Assembly (NCBI GenBank): GCA_945957605.1
Contig: CAMFLR010000001.1
Span: forward strand, 496,001 to 560,000
DNA: 64,000 nucleotides
Direction: 5' to 3'
Source: an uncultured Isosphaeraceae bacterium
GTDB lineage: Bacteria; Planctomycetota; Planctomycetia; Isosphaerales; Isosphaeraceae
Position numbers and translations under genes: made by a program. Each line of letters starts with the position of its first letter. Position 1 is the stretch's first letter. Below are positions 1 to 8,575 of the stretch, in pieces. The notes under the pieces are model-generated. The model worked only from the letters and a program-made list of their open reading frames with translations. It was not told the origin of the DNA and did no database searches.

Positions 1-1
1 T

Positions 2-604
2 GGCATCTATCTCTCGTTGCAGACGGTCGACGTTGATCGCAATTGGTTTGACTCCGGCCTGAACGCAACGGCGCCGTTAGCAAAGGTCCGACGTTGGATG
101 CCCCCGGTTTTTCCCGAATTCCCGCCATATAGCGAAGGAATTCGCAAAATGAATCGTCGAGTCGAAATGCTTTTAAGCGAGCACGCATCGGTCGATTGCC
201 CGCCAGGTACGTCGCTCGAACAGTTTCTCGAGAAAATACATCGGCTCAACTTTCCCAAGTATCCGTCAGACCGAATCAAGACACAGATTATCGAACCAAT
301 CGACAAAGATCCGGATGCGCGGCCGATCACCGTTTTGATGTCGATGCACGACGTACCTGTTCGTCAGATTCTTGACGAAGCGATGAAGCAAACAAACCAT
401 AGTTACTGGCTGGTTGAAGGGGAGCTTATTGTCGCGAGAAACGTCTGGGACAATACCGAAGATTTTGCTGAGTCTCTCCAGCTTTTGAATCACGAACCAA
501 GTCGAGATCCTTACTTTTGTATTGGCGAATGTTTTGTCGCGATCCTTGCCGCAGGAATTGGTGCGATTCTCGGGGGAACTATCTACGATCGCGCAACGCA
601 GTAA
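2..604 (+). CDS. STN-like domain membrane protein, 5' end cut by window edge
   Basis: The frame is open to the left edge of the window, so the true start lies outside. The visible part has a run resembling the secretin/TonB short N-terminal (STN) module: a 'PPGTSLEQFLEKI' strand-helix, then a second helix and strand ('VPVRQILDEAMKQTN', 'YWLVEGELIVAR'). It ends in one hydrophobic helix followed by a short YDR tail. The last 30 residues match the end of the next gene at many positions (PYFxIGxCF...IYDR), so the two are tandem paralogs. No secretin barrel follows. Function is unknown; a membrane-anchored protein with a periplasmic STN-like domain is inferred. Confidence 0.65.
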   Translation, partial: GIYLSLQTVDVDRNWFDSGLNATAPLAKVRRWMPPVFPEFPPYSEGIRKMNRRVEMLLSEHASVDCPPGTSLEQFLEKIHRLNFPKYPSDRIKTQIIEPIDKDPDARPITVLMSMHDVPVRQILDEAMKQTNHSYWLVEGELIVARNVWDNTEDFAESLQLLNHEPSRDPYFCIGECFVAILAAGIGAILGGTIYDRATQ

Positions 605-653
605 CGTAAGGCATGAGTCGGAGAGCACGCTCATCTTCCACGAGGACTCCGCA

Positions 654-1928
654 ATGAAAGCGTCCCCGCATTACCGAGTCACGATTGGAGGCATTGGTTT
701 AGTCGTGCTCGTATGTTCGCTTCTTCTCGCTGGACTCGTGCAGCATTCAGACACCTGGGCCTCAATCATTCATTTGCTTTATGGGACGTTATTGGCACTT
801 TCCCTGGTTGGTGCGATTTGTGTTCCTAAGGAGAGACGCGCTCCTTGGCTCGGCTTCGCGGCTTTTGGAATTGCACACTCCGTGTTTACGGTGAGACCAT
901 TTCCGGAAAAGTATCTTTCCGACTGGGTGACTTATCTCATACACGTGTCGACTGGAATGGCTCGCGTGGAGATGCCGTCCTTATTTGCCGGCGATCGTGA
1001 GATCTCGGAGATCGTGTCGTATTCTTGCGGCCTGATCTTTGCATCAGTCGGCGCGGTCGTTTCGCAGTTTGTATTCAGCGGTTTTCGTGGCGAGCCAATC
1101 ACTCAATCGGCGAATGTTCATCCGGCGCGTCGAGCATGGACCGCGCGGCGCATTCTGGGAGCACTCGCAGAGTATCTAGCCTTTGCCTATGTCGCGTTGC
1201 TGGCAACTCGATGGTGGCCGAGCCCAGCATCGACGCTTGTAATCTACACGACTTGGGGAGTGTTATTACTAATCGCTATCGCCGCGGCGTTTGGTCGAGG
1301 CCGTCCGCGTGCTTTGTATCTTGGCGCCATGTTATTCGGCACTGTCTATCTCATGTCAGTAACTCTGCACCTCCCATCATATTGGCAAGGCTGGCCGCGG
1401 CCAGCGACGCATTTGATGTTGAACGCGATTCGGCCGTGGATCCCTGGAGCGACTCCCCCGAGTTATCCGGCTCCGTCCAGCGAAACGGTCGCGGCTCATG
1501 AGCGCATACGCTCGATTTTGAACCGGCCCGTCACCATTGCATTCGACAATCCGATCACACTTCAAGAATTCTTCAAGCAAGTCGACAAAGTTTTCATCGA
1601 AGTCGACGGCAAGGATGCGGGAATTCAAATTGAGCCTGTTGCACTGCAGGAAGCCGAGGCCACGTTAGAGTCGCCCATAAGGGTATCCTGCGTTGATCGC
1701 GAACTCAGGCAGGTTTTGAGGTCAGTCCTGCGTCAGTTGGGTATGGTTTATCATATTGAAGGTGGCGCGATTGTTGTCGAGGCGGCGTCCTCGGACCATC
1801 GCATACTTGAGCCCCTTGATAGTCTGGTCGCCCCGTATTTTCAGATTGGTCAATGTTTCCTGGCAATTTGCGCTGCCGTGATCGGGGCGTTTCTGGGACC
1901 AATGGTTTACGACCGCGTTGCGGAGTGA
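654..1928 (+). CDS. Polytopic membrane protein with C-terminal STN-like domain
   Basis: This 425-residue protein has about six hydrophobic helices in its N-terminal 270 residues. An STN-like segment follows at about residues 275-370 (ITLQEFFKQVDK, RELRQVLRSVLRQLG, GGAIVVEA), then one C-terminal helix ending in YDRVAE. The ATG at 654 was chosen because GAGGA sits 7 bases upstream; the longer frame begins inside the previous gene. It is a longer paralog of the gene just upstream, lying 49 bases after it. Its 3' end overlaps the convergent TIMP-like gene by 22 bases. The role is unknown; the domain layout suggests a membrane protein with an envelope-facing binding module. Confidence 0.75.
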   Translation: MKASPHYRVTIGGIGLVVLVCSLLLAGLVQHSDTWASIIHLLYGTLLALSLVGAICVPKERRAPWLGFAAFGIAHSVFTVRPFPEKYLSDWVTYLIHVSTGMARVEMPSLFAGDREISEIVSYSCGLIFASVGAVVSQFVFSGFRGEPITQSANVHPARRAWTARRILGALAEYLAFAYVALLATRWWPSPASTLVIYTTWGVLLLIAIAAAFGRGRPRALYLGAMLFGTVYLMSVTLHLPSYWQGWPRPATHLMLNAIRPWIPGATPPSYPAPSSETVAAHERIRSILNRPVTIAFDNPITLQEFFKQVDKVFIEVDGKDAGIQIEPVALQEAEATLESPIRVSCVDRELRQVLRSVLRQLGMVYHIEGGAIVVEAASSDHRILEPLDSLVAPYFQIGQCFLAICAAVIGAFLGPMVYDRVAE

Positions 1929-2500
1929 TGCGAGTCCGCTTCATCGTTAGTGAAGGGCTCATTTGAGCGGCGAACTTTTGGTCGCCACCGGCGTGCCGCG
2001 AACACGCCGATCATGAAGCCAGTAGTTACGGCTGCGAGAACAGTCAGAATTGGGAAATGCGACTCGTGCACGAACTCGGTTCCTGGTTCTCCGAGTTCGG
2101 CGAGGTCCGCTTCGGCCTGCATGATTTCGACCGTGCGCGTACAAATGCTCGTTTCGAGCTCCTCGACGTCGTAAGCGTAAACCAAATAAGTTTTTCCGGC
2201 TTCAAATACGAAGCCGCAGTCTCCTTCGCCGTGGCCGGTGAATACGACGAGTTCCGCGGATCGAGGGCCCTTGTAAAGCTTCTTAACCTCGAATGTGTAA
2301 TTATGTCGCGTGCATGTGCTTCGATGATCGATCCAACTCGACGTGCGACGCGAAACCACTCGCCCCACGAAAACCGCACTTGCTTGCGACACGGCCGTTC
2401 GTAGCGATGGTTTTGGAGCACAACTACACGCGATCGACGATGGACCGGGATTTATCGCTACGACGAATACCAATGCCAAGCATTTGTAAACCCGTTGCAT
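1907..2500 (-). CDS. TIMP/netrin-like secreted protein with C-terminal membrane helix
   Basis: The 197-residue protein has an N-terminal signal sequence ending just before C25-S-C27 (IACSCAPKPS), the arrangement found at the mature N terminus of TIMP/netrin-like domains. The pattern then continues with VFVGRV, a YTFEVKKLYKG strand, GDCGFVFEAGKTYLVYA and TSICTRT, giving three further cysteines for disulfides. A hydrophobic helix near residues 150-170 followed by RRWR would anchor it in a membrane. In bacteria the function of such domains is not established, and protease inhibition should not be assumed. It is convergent with the STN-like gene. Confidence 0.75.
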   Translation of the reverse strand: MQRVYKCLALVFVVAINPGPSSIACSCAPKPSLRTAVSQASAVFVGRVVSRRTSSWIDHRSTCTRHNYTFEVKKLYKGPRSAELVVFTGHGEGDCGFVFEAGKTYLVYAYDVEELETSICTRTVEIMQAEADLAELGEPGTEFVHESHFPILTVLAAVTTGFMIGVFAARRWRPKVRRSNEPFTNDEADSHHSATRS

Positions 2501-2597
2501 GGTTGTGACTCTTTAGTGCCACGCGGATTCTTTGTTTGCCTATTACGAATGTAAGGGGTTGGGCTCTAACGCGTCAACGGCGGGTCGGGTCGTAACT

Positions 2598-3431
2598 TTA
2601 GCCGTTTGATTCAGCTACAAACGCGGCGCGAATCCCTTCAGATATCGTCGGATAATCAAGATTGACCAGAAGCTCGTTTTTCATGCGTTGGTTGGAAACA
2701 CGTCGGTCGAATTCTTCGGCGGTGGCTGATGTAAAGGTGACTGGCGGAGCACCCAGTAACTCGGCAGTCAGGCTATAAAGTTCGCTTCGCGGCGCCGGAT
2801 GATCGTCGGCGACGTTGTAGATTCGCCCTGATTGACCGCGATCGAGGGCAGCGATCACGGCAGAGGCGGCGTCGTCGACGTGGATGAGATTGATCACATG
2901 ATCGGGCGAGCCGATGACTGCTTCACCAGCGAGAATTGCTGCGCGGCGGATGATGCGCCCCGGACCATAGAGGCCGGCGAGTCGCGTGATGCACGCCCCC
3001 CTACTCTGGGCGATCGCTTCGGCTTCGAGGCAGAGGCGGCCTGATTCAGACGTGGGCTCGGTGGCAGAATTCTCGTCGACCCACACACCTCCACTTTGCC
3101 CGTAGACACCCGTTGAACTGGTGTAGACCCAGTGTTTCGGCGCGCTTGAGAGATGGTCGAGAAAGCGAGAGAGGCCATCGATGTAGACGGACCGCATCGG
3201 CTGGCCGGAAGAACGATCGAAGCCGATGCAGTAGACGAGGCGATCGAATACAGGAAGTTCGGTCGCGGCAGGATTGAGGACGTCCAGAACGACAGGCTCG
3301 ACGCCAATCGCCTGCAAGCTAGCGGCCCAGGCGGCGCTGCGCGTCGTGCCGAGCACTCGCTCGCCCGCTTCAACCAGTTTGCGAGCGATCCGCCGCCCCA
3401 GGTAGCCGCAGCCGATGATGAGAGTGGTCAT
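2598..3431 (-). CDS. NAD(P)-dependent sugar-epimerase-like SDR
   Basis: This is an extended or atypical short-chain dehydrogenase of 277 residues. A Rossmann motif GCGYLGRR lies at residues 7-14, followed by a strand ending in LDVL and a conserved VYTSSTGVYG segment. Closest in style are the YeeZ-like proteins annotated as NAD-dependent epimerase/dehydratase; the substrate is unknown. The start codon overlaps the ruvX stop by 4 bases (ATGA), so it is translated as part of the guanylyltransferase-ruvX operon. Confidence 0.8.
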   Translation of the reverse strand: MTTLIIGCGYLGRRIARKLVEAGERVLGTTRSAAWAASLQAIGVEPVVLDVLNPAATELPVFDRLVYCIGFDRSSGQPMRSVYIDGLSRFLDHLSSAPKHWVYTSSTGVYGQSGGVWVDENSATEPTSESGRLCLEAEAIAQSRGACITRLAGLYGPGRIIRRAAILAGEAVIGSPDHVINLIHVDDAASAVIAALDRGQSGRIYNVADDHPAPRSELYSLTAELLGAPPVTFTSATAEEFDRRVSNQRMKNELLVNLDYPTISEGIRAAFVAESNG

Positions 3432-3913
3432 GATTCGTTTTCTTGTTCATCCGTCAGGGGAGCGGTAGGTGGCTCGATTGTTTCGGGACAGCCGGCGTCA
3501 AGGAAGTCTTGCAACAGAATCTGGGCGGCGAGCATGTCGCGACGTTCCTTGCGACCCTGGCGTTTCACGCCTGCGGCAAGTAAACGCTCCTCGGCGTCGA
3601 CGGTGCTGTAACGCTCGTCGTGGTAGACGACCTTGATGGTCGTTTCACGTGCCAGCCATTCTCCCCAGGCTCTGGCTTTTTTGGCTGAATCGCTCATTTG
3701 CCCGCTCGTGTGTAGGGGCAGACCGATGACGATTAGGTCGATGTCGTGCTCTTCGACGAGCTTGCGGTAGTGGCGAACGTCTTGAACGGCATCGCGCCGC
3801 TCGTAGACTTCGAGCGGCGTGGCGATTTTGCGCCTGGGGTCGCTCACTGCGGCTCCGACGCGCCGCGTGCCGAAGTCGATCCCCAGCACGCGTGTCATGG
3901 GCGCGTAGCTCAT
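3428..3913 (-). CDS. ruvX: Putative pre-16S rRNA nuclease / Holliday junction resolvase-like RuvX (YqgF)
   Basis: The 161-residue protein has the RNase H-like YqgF fold signature. The motif LGIDFGTRRVG contains the first catalytic Asp (D13), followed by the VIGLPLHTSGQMS loop, the YHDERYSTVDAE segment, and a C-terminal Asp in the MLAAQILLQDFLD helix. The family matures the 5' end of 16S rRNA in E. coli and has been proposed as a junction resolvase. It overlaps both neighbours by 4 bases, showing translational coupling. An internal ATG five codons in (MTRVLG) is an alternative start. Confidence 0.93.
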   Translation of the reverse strand: MSYAPMTRVLGIDFGTRRVGAAVSDPRRKIATPLEVYERRDAVQDVRHYRKLVEEHDIDLIVIGLPLHTSGQMSDSAKKARAWGEWLARETTIKVVYHDERYSTVDAEERLLAAGVKRQGRKERRDMLAAQILLQDFLDAGCPETIEPPTAPLTDEQENES

Positions 3914-4989
3914 AGCGTTGCGCCAAATCCTGCTTTGTCGAGCCCTTCAACCAGCGACTTGAGCTTGTCGAGCTGGTCTTTGCGGGCGACCAGAGTCGCG
4001 CCGCCAGATTGCACGATCACCAGGTCGTCGACACCCAACGTGGCGATCAGGCCACCGTCGTCGGAGACGATGATGCTTCCTTTCGTCTCGACCGCGAGCA
4101 CGCTGCCCTGGACGGTGTTGCCCTGGGCATCGGGTGGGACGAGCTCGGTGAGGGCACGCCAATCGCCAACGTCGTTCCAGTCATAAACGACCTCGAGAAC
4201 GCGGACGTTGGTTGCCTTTTCCATCACGGCCTTGTCGATCGGCACCTTTTCCATTTGCGGATATTCACGCGCAATCACTTCTGCTTCTTGCGGCGTGCCG
4301 AGCGCCTGACCGACGCGCTCGAGTGCAGCGTAAAGGTTAGGGCGATGCTTGGCGAGGGCGTCGAGAATGGCCTGCGCACGCCACACGAAAATGCCGGAAT
4401 TCCAGGCGAAGCGGCCTTCGGCGAGGAACTTTTCGGCCGTGGCGCGATCGGGTTTTTCGCGGAATTGCGCGACTTTGTTCAGCGCGATGCCGTGCTTGCT
4501 TCCCAGATCCTCACCTCGTTCGATGTAGCCGTAGCCGGTTTCGGGACGAGTGGGTTTGATACCGAATGTCACGAACGCCGACGGATCCTCGTCGATCACC
4601 TCGACTGCGGCCTGGACCGTCGCCAGGAACTTTTCGGCGGGTTGAATGACGTGGTCGGCCGGCATCACGATCATCGTGCCGTTGGGATCGGCCTTGGCGA
4701 CGATGAGCGCAGCCAGGCCGACGCATGCGGCGGTGTCGCGGGGACAGGGTTCGGCGACGACGTTTTTTGGTGGAAGCTGGGAGAGCTGGGCCTTCGTCGC
4801 TTCGGCCTGGTCGGCGCCTGTGATGATGAAGGTGCGATCGGCGGGAGCAAGCGGCGCGATCCGAGCGACCGTTTGCTGAAGCATCGTGGCGTCGCCATGC
4901 AGGCGGAGAAGTTGCTTGGGGCGGTTGCGGCGGCTCTTGGGCCAGAAACGGGTGCCGGATCCTCCGGCCATGACGACGGCGTAAAGCAT
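3910..4989 (-). CDS. manC: Mannose-1-phosphate guanylyltransferase
   Basis: This enzyme makes GDP-mannose from mannose-1-phosphate and GTP, feeding polysaccharide and glycan synthesis in the cytoplasm. The nucleotide-binding signature GGSGTRFWPKSR lies at residues 9-20, followed by the PKQLL lysine. Later motifs VMPADHVI, PETGYGYIE and WNSGIFVW are typical of the family. At 359 residues it matches the short GMP form without an isomerase domain. The gene lies 6 bases after a YcxB-like gene and overlaps ruvX by 4 bases. The symbol is by family; manC versus a generic GMP name cannot be settled from sequence alone. Confidence 0.92.
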   Translation of the reverse strand: MLYAVVMAGGSGTRFWPKSRRNRPKQLLRLHGDATMLQQTVARIAPLAPADRTFIITGADQAEATKAQLSQLPPKNVVAEPCPRDTAACVGLAALIVAKADPNGTMIVMPADHVIQPAEKFLATVQAAVEVIDEDPSAFVTFGIKPTRPETGYGYIERGEDLGSKHGIALNKVAQFREKPDRATAEKFLAEGRFAWNSGIFVWRAQAILDALAKHRPNLYAALERVGQALGTPQEAEVIAREYPQMEKVPIDKAVMEKATNVRVLEVVYDWNDVGDWRALTELVPPDAQGNTVQGSVLAVETKGSIIVSDDGGLIATLGVDDLVIVQSGGATLVARKDQLDKLKSLVEGLDKAGFGATL

Positions 4990-4995
4990 GAGAAG

Positions 4996-5649
4996 TTAAA
5001 TCTCGTCTCGAATAATTGGGTCCGGCTTGGCCGTCGACGTGCTAATCGGCTCGCACATCCTGTACATCAACGCCTCGCTCCTGGCCCACGACTTTACGCT
5101 GTTTGCGTCGTCCTGTGAATAAAAGCTTACGGCGTCGTACCAGGTGAAGCCCCTGTTCGTCTCAACCGCAAAGCCGTTGTGATACTCGCTGAACGAGCGA
5201 ACTTCGGCCCATTTTTGCTCGGTTTGTGCACCGTTTGTGGTTGTGTGAATTCCAGATGGACCGAATTCCACGTCTGAGACTCGCTGCTCGTCAGTCAAGT
5301 TTGTGAGCCGGGCTTTTGCCATGTTGCGAGCACGCCAGCGGTTGAATGCACGCACGATCGCGACTGGCGGCTCGCTTGTCGCCGGCCAGAAATAGACCAA
5401 GGCGGCAAACAGACCGATCATGCTCAGCCTTGCGGGCATTGCCATGAGGTACGAGCCGCGGACGGGCGTTGACAGCACGGTCAAAGCGACGACTGCTGTC
5501 CCTCCCCACCTGAGAATTGGGAGCGGAATCGATGCTTTCGAAAACGGCTTTACCGACCGTTTCCGCATGACGTAGAGATCGAATGAGGCGTCATAACCGC
5601 GCATCGCATTGTCGAGCGTCCAAATCTGGCGAATCCGAACCGCTTCCAT
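4996..5649 (-). CDS. YcxB-like membrane protein, paralog 3 of 3
   Basis: The 217-residue protein starts MEAVRIRQ, the same pattern as the two paralogs upstream (MESIQVRA, MELVQIRA). It has two adjacent hydrophobic helices at about residues 48-90. A soluble C-terminal domain follows with the YcxB-like layout: VEFGPSGIHT, KWAEVRSFSEYHNGFAV, and a closing helix with SVKSWARS. Family function is unknown; such domains are membrane-associated. It ends 6 bases before the guanylyltransferase gene and may be co-transcribed with it. Confidence 0.7.
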   Translation of the reverse strand: MEAVRIRQIWTLDNAMRGYDASFDLYVMRKRSVKPFSKASIPLPILRWGGTAVVALTVLSTPVRGSYLMAMPARLSMIGLFAALVYFWPATSEPPVAIVRAFNRWRARNMAKARLTNLTDEQRVSDVEFGPSGIHTTTNGAQTEQKWAEVRSFSEYHNGFAVETNRGFTWYDAVSFYSQDDANSVKSWARSEALMYRMCEPISTSTAKPDPIIRDEI

Positions 5650-5704
5650 CGAAGATCCCCGATTCTGTGACCATTGCGGCGGACTCCCTGGCGGTTCAAG
5701 AATT

Positions 5705-6238
5705 TCAGAACTTTGCGGCGCTCACAAGATCATATTTTCGCGCTAGCCGCGCCCAACGCAAGACCTGATCGAGCTCAGCCTGCGAAGCGAACCAGGACGC
5801 ATCGACCCAAAATGCCCTTGAGCCTTCGAACATAAGAAGAAACCCAGATTGGTTTTCGAGGACCATGGGAAGCGTTTCCCAATTGTGAACGACATCGCCA
5901 GCGACCACACGAATGTGAATGCTTTCCTGCGTGAAGGTGAGTGTGGCGAACGTCATTTTCGGCGGCATTTGTCGCGCCGACCAGCGAATGATGAGATTCC
6001 AGAGCGGTGGAACGAAGAGGATAATTCCACCCATCACAAGCAGCGGAATTGGGGCTGGCGCGTTCGGATCTGGGCGGATCAATCGAAAAATGCCCAGGCT
6101 GAACCAGATGGCTCCCAATATGGTCACAATCCACGAGCCCACGACCATAATTTTCGTTTTGCGGGCCGTAATGAGAGCATCGCGCGCGTGCAGAAGCGTG
6201 TCGGGCGTGTCGATGGCGCGGACCTGAATCGATTCCAT
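5705..6238 (-). CDS. YcxB-like membrane protein, paralog 2 of 3
   Basis: This 177-residue protein begins MESIQVRAIDTPDTLL. The ATG at 6238 was preferred to an upstream TTG because it aligns with the starts of both paralogs. Two hydrophobic helices lie at about residues 33-80. The C-terminal YcxB-like domain contains TFTQESIHIRV, HNWETLPMVLENQSGFLLMF and FWVDASWF. The closing helix (QVLRWARLA) matches VVSWAREG of paralog 1. Function is not known. Confidence 0.7.
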   Translation of the reverse strand: MESIQVRAIDTPDTLLHARDALITARKTKIMVVGSWIVTILGAIWFSLGIFRLIRPDPNAPAPIPLLVMGGIILFVPPLWNLIIRWSARQMPPKMTFATLTFTQESIHIRVVAGDVVHNWETLPMVLENQSGFLLMFEGSRAFWVDASWFASQAELDQVLRWARLARKYDLVSAAKF

Positions 6239-6332
6239 GCTGCTTTGCTCGCGAATGCGTTCAGCGGTCAATTCCAGACCTGATGATAACGGCCAGGCGA
6301 CGTCGTTCTATCTATGTTGTGCGGCGAGCAAC

Positions 6333-6361
6333 AAAAAAGGCCGACGTTGCCGCCGGCTTTT
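6333..6361 (-). terminator. Probable intrinsic terminator after YcxB-like paralog 1
   Basis: On the minus strand AAAAGCCG and CGGCCTTTTTT form a GC stem with one bulge around an about 10-base loop, followed by six Ts. It lies 83 bases after the stop of the gene ending at 6444. Confidence 0.5.
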
Positions 6362-6443
6362 ATCTTGAGTCTGATTGCGAATCTCTGCCAAACAGTTTGG
6401 AAGGCGCTTCTTCGTGCGATTTCCGCAAGAACAGTGGGAATAT

Positions 6444-7040
6444 CTATGCATCAAGCTCGTAATCGCCGAACGCGGGTTTGTCAGGAGGGACGATCAACGA
6501 CGCCGCGGAATTGAATTTCTGCGCACCCTCTCGTGCCCAGGATACGACGAGATCCGCGTCGCTTTGGTGGCGAAACCAGGTCGCGTCGATCCAGTAGCCG
6601 AGCATTTCGGGCGAGAAAACCAGAAGGCCAAGCTTTGTTTCATAGGCGAGCGACGAGGCCCGCCACTTGAATTTGGTTTCGCCGAGTGCGTTGCGAAGTT
6701 GAATGGTGTCTGGGTCGAACGTGAATTCACCGAATCGCTTTTCATCCGCGCGCTGGCTGATCGAACGTGCGATTCGGTATCGACCGCCCGCGTGATAGAT
6801 TCGCGGAAGGACAAGTCCGGCGATCCCGAGGATCAGAAACAAGATTGACGGGTTGGTGCCGGGGCCATGATTGTCGATGACAGCGTACGAAATTCCCGCT
6901 CCAATAAGTCCCGCACTCAGCACTCGCCACAAATGAATGCCATGGTGCGCATCCGAACCGCTACTTGACGCCTTAATCGCGTCGATACCTCGCATGACCG
7001 TATCAACCGTGTCTTGGGCTCGAATTTGAACGAGTTCCAC
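6444..7040 (-). CDS. YcxB-like membrane protein, paralog 1 of 3
   Basis: The 198-residue protein begins MELVQIRAQDTVDTVM, aligned with the other two copies. Two hydrophobic helices at about residues 42-85 are followed by a soluble domain with FTFDPDTIQLRN, KFKWRASSLAYETKLGLLVF and WIDATWFRHQSDADLVVSWA. This is the clearest of the three for the shared 'W-D-ATWF...SWA' ending. The function is not known; three diverged copies in a row point to local gene duplication. Confidence 0.7.
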   Translation of the reverse strand: MELVQIRAQDTVDTVMRGIDAIKASSSGSDAHHGIHLWRVLSAGLIGAGISYAVIDNHGPGTNPSILFLILGIAGLVLPRIYHAGGRYRIARSISQRADEKRFGEFTFDPDTIQLRNALGETKFKWRASSLAYETKLGLLVFSPEMLGYWIDATWFRHQSDADLVVSWAREGAQKFNSAASLIVPPDKPAFGDYELDA

Positions 7041-7109
7041 GACGTGCGCTCCAGCAGATCGACCAAAACGTTTTCGAGTTTTGATGTTTTGGTCGATCGT
7101 CTGATGGAT

Positions 7110-8558
7110 TTACGGTCGTAGGTAAATCGACTTCTCGATATGCGTCCCCGGCGCGATCTTGGTCTTCAACTCATTCGCATCGAGGGCAAAAAGCGGGCTG
7201 ATTTCGAGACCGAAAGGAACCGAGCCGTCGCTAGCTCGGGCCACAGTTGCACCCGCAGTTTCGAGCCACTCGGCGAAGTTTTCCGACATCCGGGCACGCA
7301 CGGTCGCGGGAGAATCGGGTCCAGTCGCGTTTTTCAAAGGCTCGAACTCGACCTTGCGATCGGTTTCGACGAGCGTGTAACGCGCAGCCAGCGGTAGTGC
7401 ATCGAAGATGAATTGCTCGAACTTCACAGCGTTCGGCGCACTTGGCTGGACGAGTTCTCCAGCTTCGTTGACGTAGGGTACCTTCTTCAGTGCACGATGG
7501 AACGGCAGGCTGATTTCGCCCGACGCCAGGCGCTGAAGGAATGCAAGCTCGAACAGGTGAATCGCGATCGATCCGGCCCAAAGTTGCAGGCGGCCGTCGG
7601 GCTCGCGGCGCTCGGCGAGTTCGGCGGGCAGGTCGGAATATTCGATCACCTGCGGCATGCCGTCAACTGTGACGACGACACCCACCTTTTCGTCGGGACG
7701 TACCTTTTCGATCACCTTGAACGACATTTCCGCCTTGGCCTGAAGGTGCAAACCGAGGAACGCGGGGTCGGCGATCTTGACAAGCGGATTATCGACTTGG
7801 AAATAAAATAATGTTTTGATGCCAAGCGAGGCCATTTCGTCGAAGCAGCTCGGGCCGCCGTCTGGCCCCTTGGCGTTGAGTGCGGCGATGGTGCCGCCGT
7901 GGCCATCGGGGCTGAGCGCCAGACCGTCATTGGTGGCGAGCAGGACGCGGCCGGTTTCGGAGTCGACCGCAGGCATATTCCCTTGCACGAACAGGCGCAA
8001 ATGGCTCAGGCCGAAGCGGTTATTGTCGTCGAAGAATTGCTGCGTGATGTCGTTGTTTTCGGGGCTCGTCATCACGTAGAGCGGGATCGGCCGACCGAAT
8101 CGGCGTCCGAGTGCGACGATTTTCTCAGCGTGAATTTGAAAGAGGCTAGCGCCTGAGACGGGGCCGATGGGATAGGTTCCCTTCGGGCCTTCAAAGCCAA
8201 GACGTGTCCCGGATCCGCCGGCGACGAGAACGACCGCGACCTCGCCACGGCTCAGGGCATCGTGGCCGATCTCGGCGACAAGCCGACGCGCCGAGCGCTC
8301 GGCGTCGGTCTGCGGGAGGCCAAAGACTTCAACCGGGCCGACGGATTCGATGGGCGGTACGGAGGACTCGGACCCGCGCACGAGTTTGGCGACGAGGTTG
8401 TCGATCCGTTCGAAGTCCATCGCTGAAACTTGTGCCAGGAGCTGCGCCTGGGCGGGCTCGTCCAGGTCGTTCCAGAATCGAAGCAAATGATCCTGGCGGT
8501 GGCGAGCGAGTCGCGCGAGAAGGGCGGAGTCGGGTTGCATAGGTGAGTGTCTCGCCAT
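7110..8558 (-). CDS. UDP-sugar pyrophosphorylase (UDPGP/AGX type)
   Basis: This 482-residue protein belongs to the eukaryote-like UTP-sugar-1-phosphate uridylyltransferase family. The AGGSGTRLG nucleotide loop is at residues 113-121 with the KGTYPIGP lysine at 126. Further family segments are YVMTSPENND, PDGHGG, YFQVDNPLVK and the KFEQFIFDALPL region. The sugar (GlcNAc or glucose) cannot be told from sequence. The start could be the ATG at 8558 or a second ATG six codons later. It follows the PhnP-like gene by 17 bases and is probably in the same transcript. Confidence 0.9.
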   Translation of the reverse strand: MARHSPMQPDSALLARLARHRQDHLLRFWNDLDEPAQAQLLAQVSAMDFERIDNLVAKLVRGSESSVPPIESVGPVEVFGLPQTDAERSARRLVAEIGHDALSRGEVAVVLVAGGSGTRLGFEGPKGTYPIGPVSGASLFQIHAEKIVALGRRFGRPIPLYVMTSPENNDITQQFFDDNNRFGLSHLRLFVQGNMPAVDSETGRVLLATNDGLALSPDGHGGTIAALNAKGPDGGPSCFDEMASLGIKTLFYFQVDNPLVKIADPAFLGLHLQAKAEMSFKVIEKVRPDEKVGVVVTVDGMPQVIEYSDLPAELAERREPDGRLQLWAGSIAIHLFELAFLQRLASGEISLPFHRALKKVPYVNEAGELVQPSAPNAVKFEQFIFDALPLAARYTLVETDRKVEFEPLKNATGPDSPATVRARMSENFAEWLETAGATVARASDGSVPFGLEISPLFALDANELKTKIAPGTHIEKSIYLRP

Positions 8559-8575
8559 CCCTCGCGGGGGGTGGG

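Noticed and set aside
4009-5118. Long open frame antisense to the guanylyltransferase gene
   Set aside because: It mirrors the codon bias of the real gene, has no recognised domain, and the minus-strand gene has a full family match and operon overlaps.
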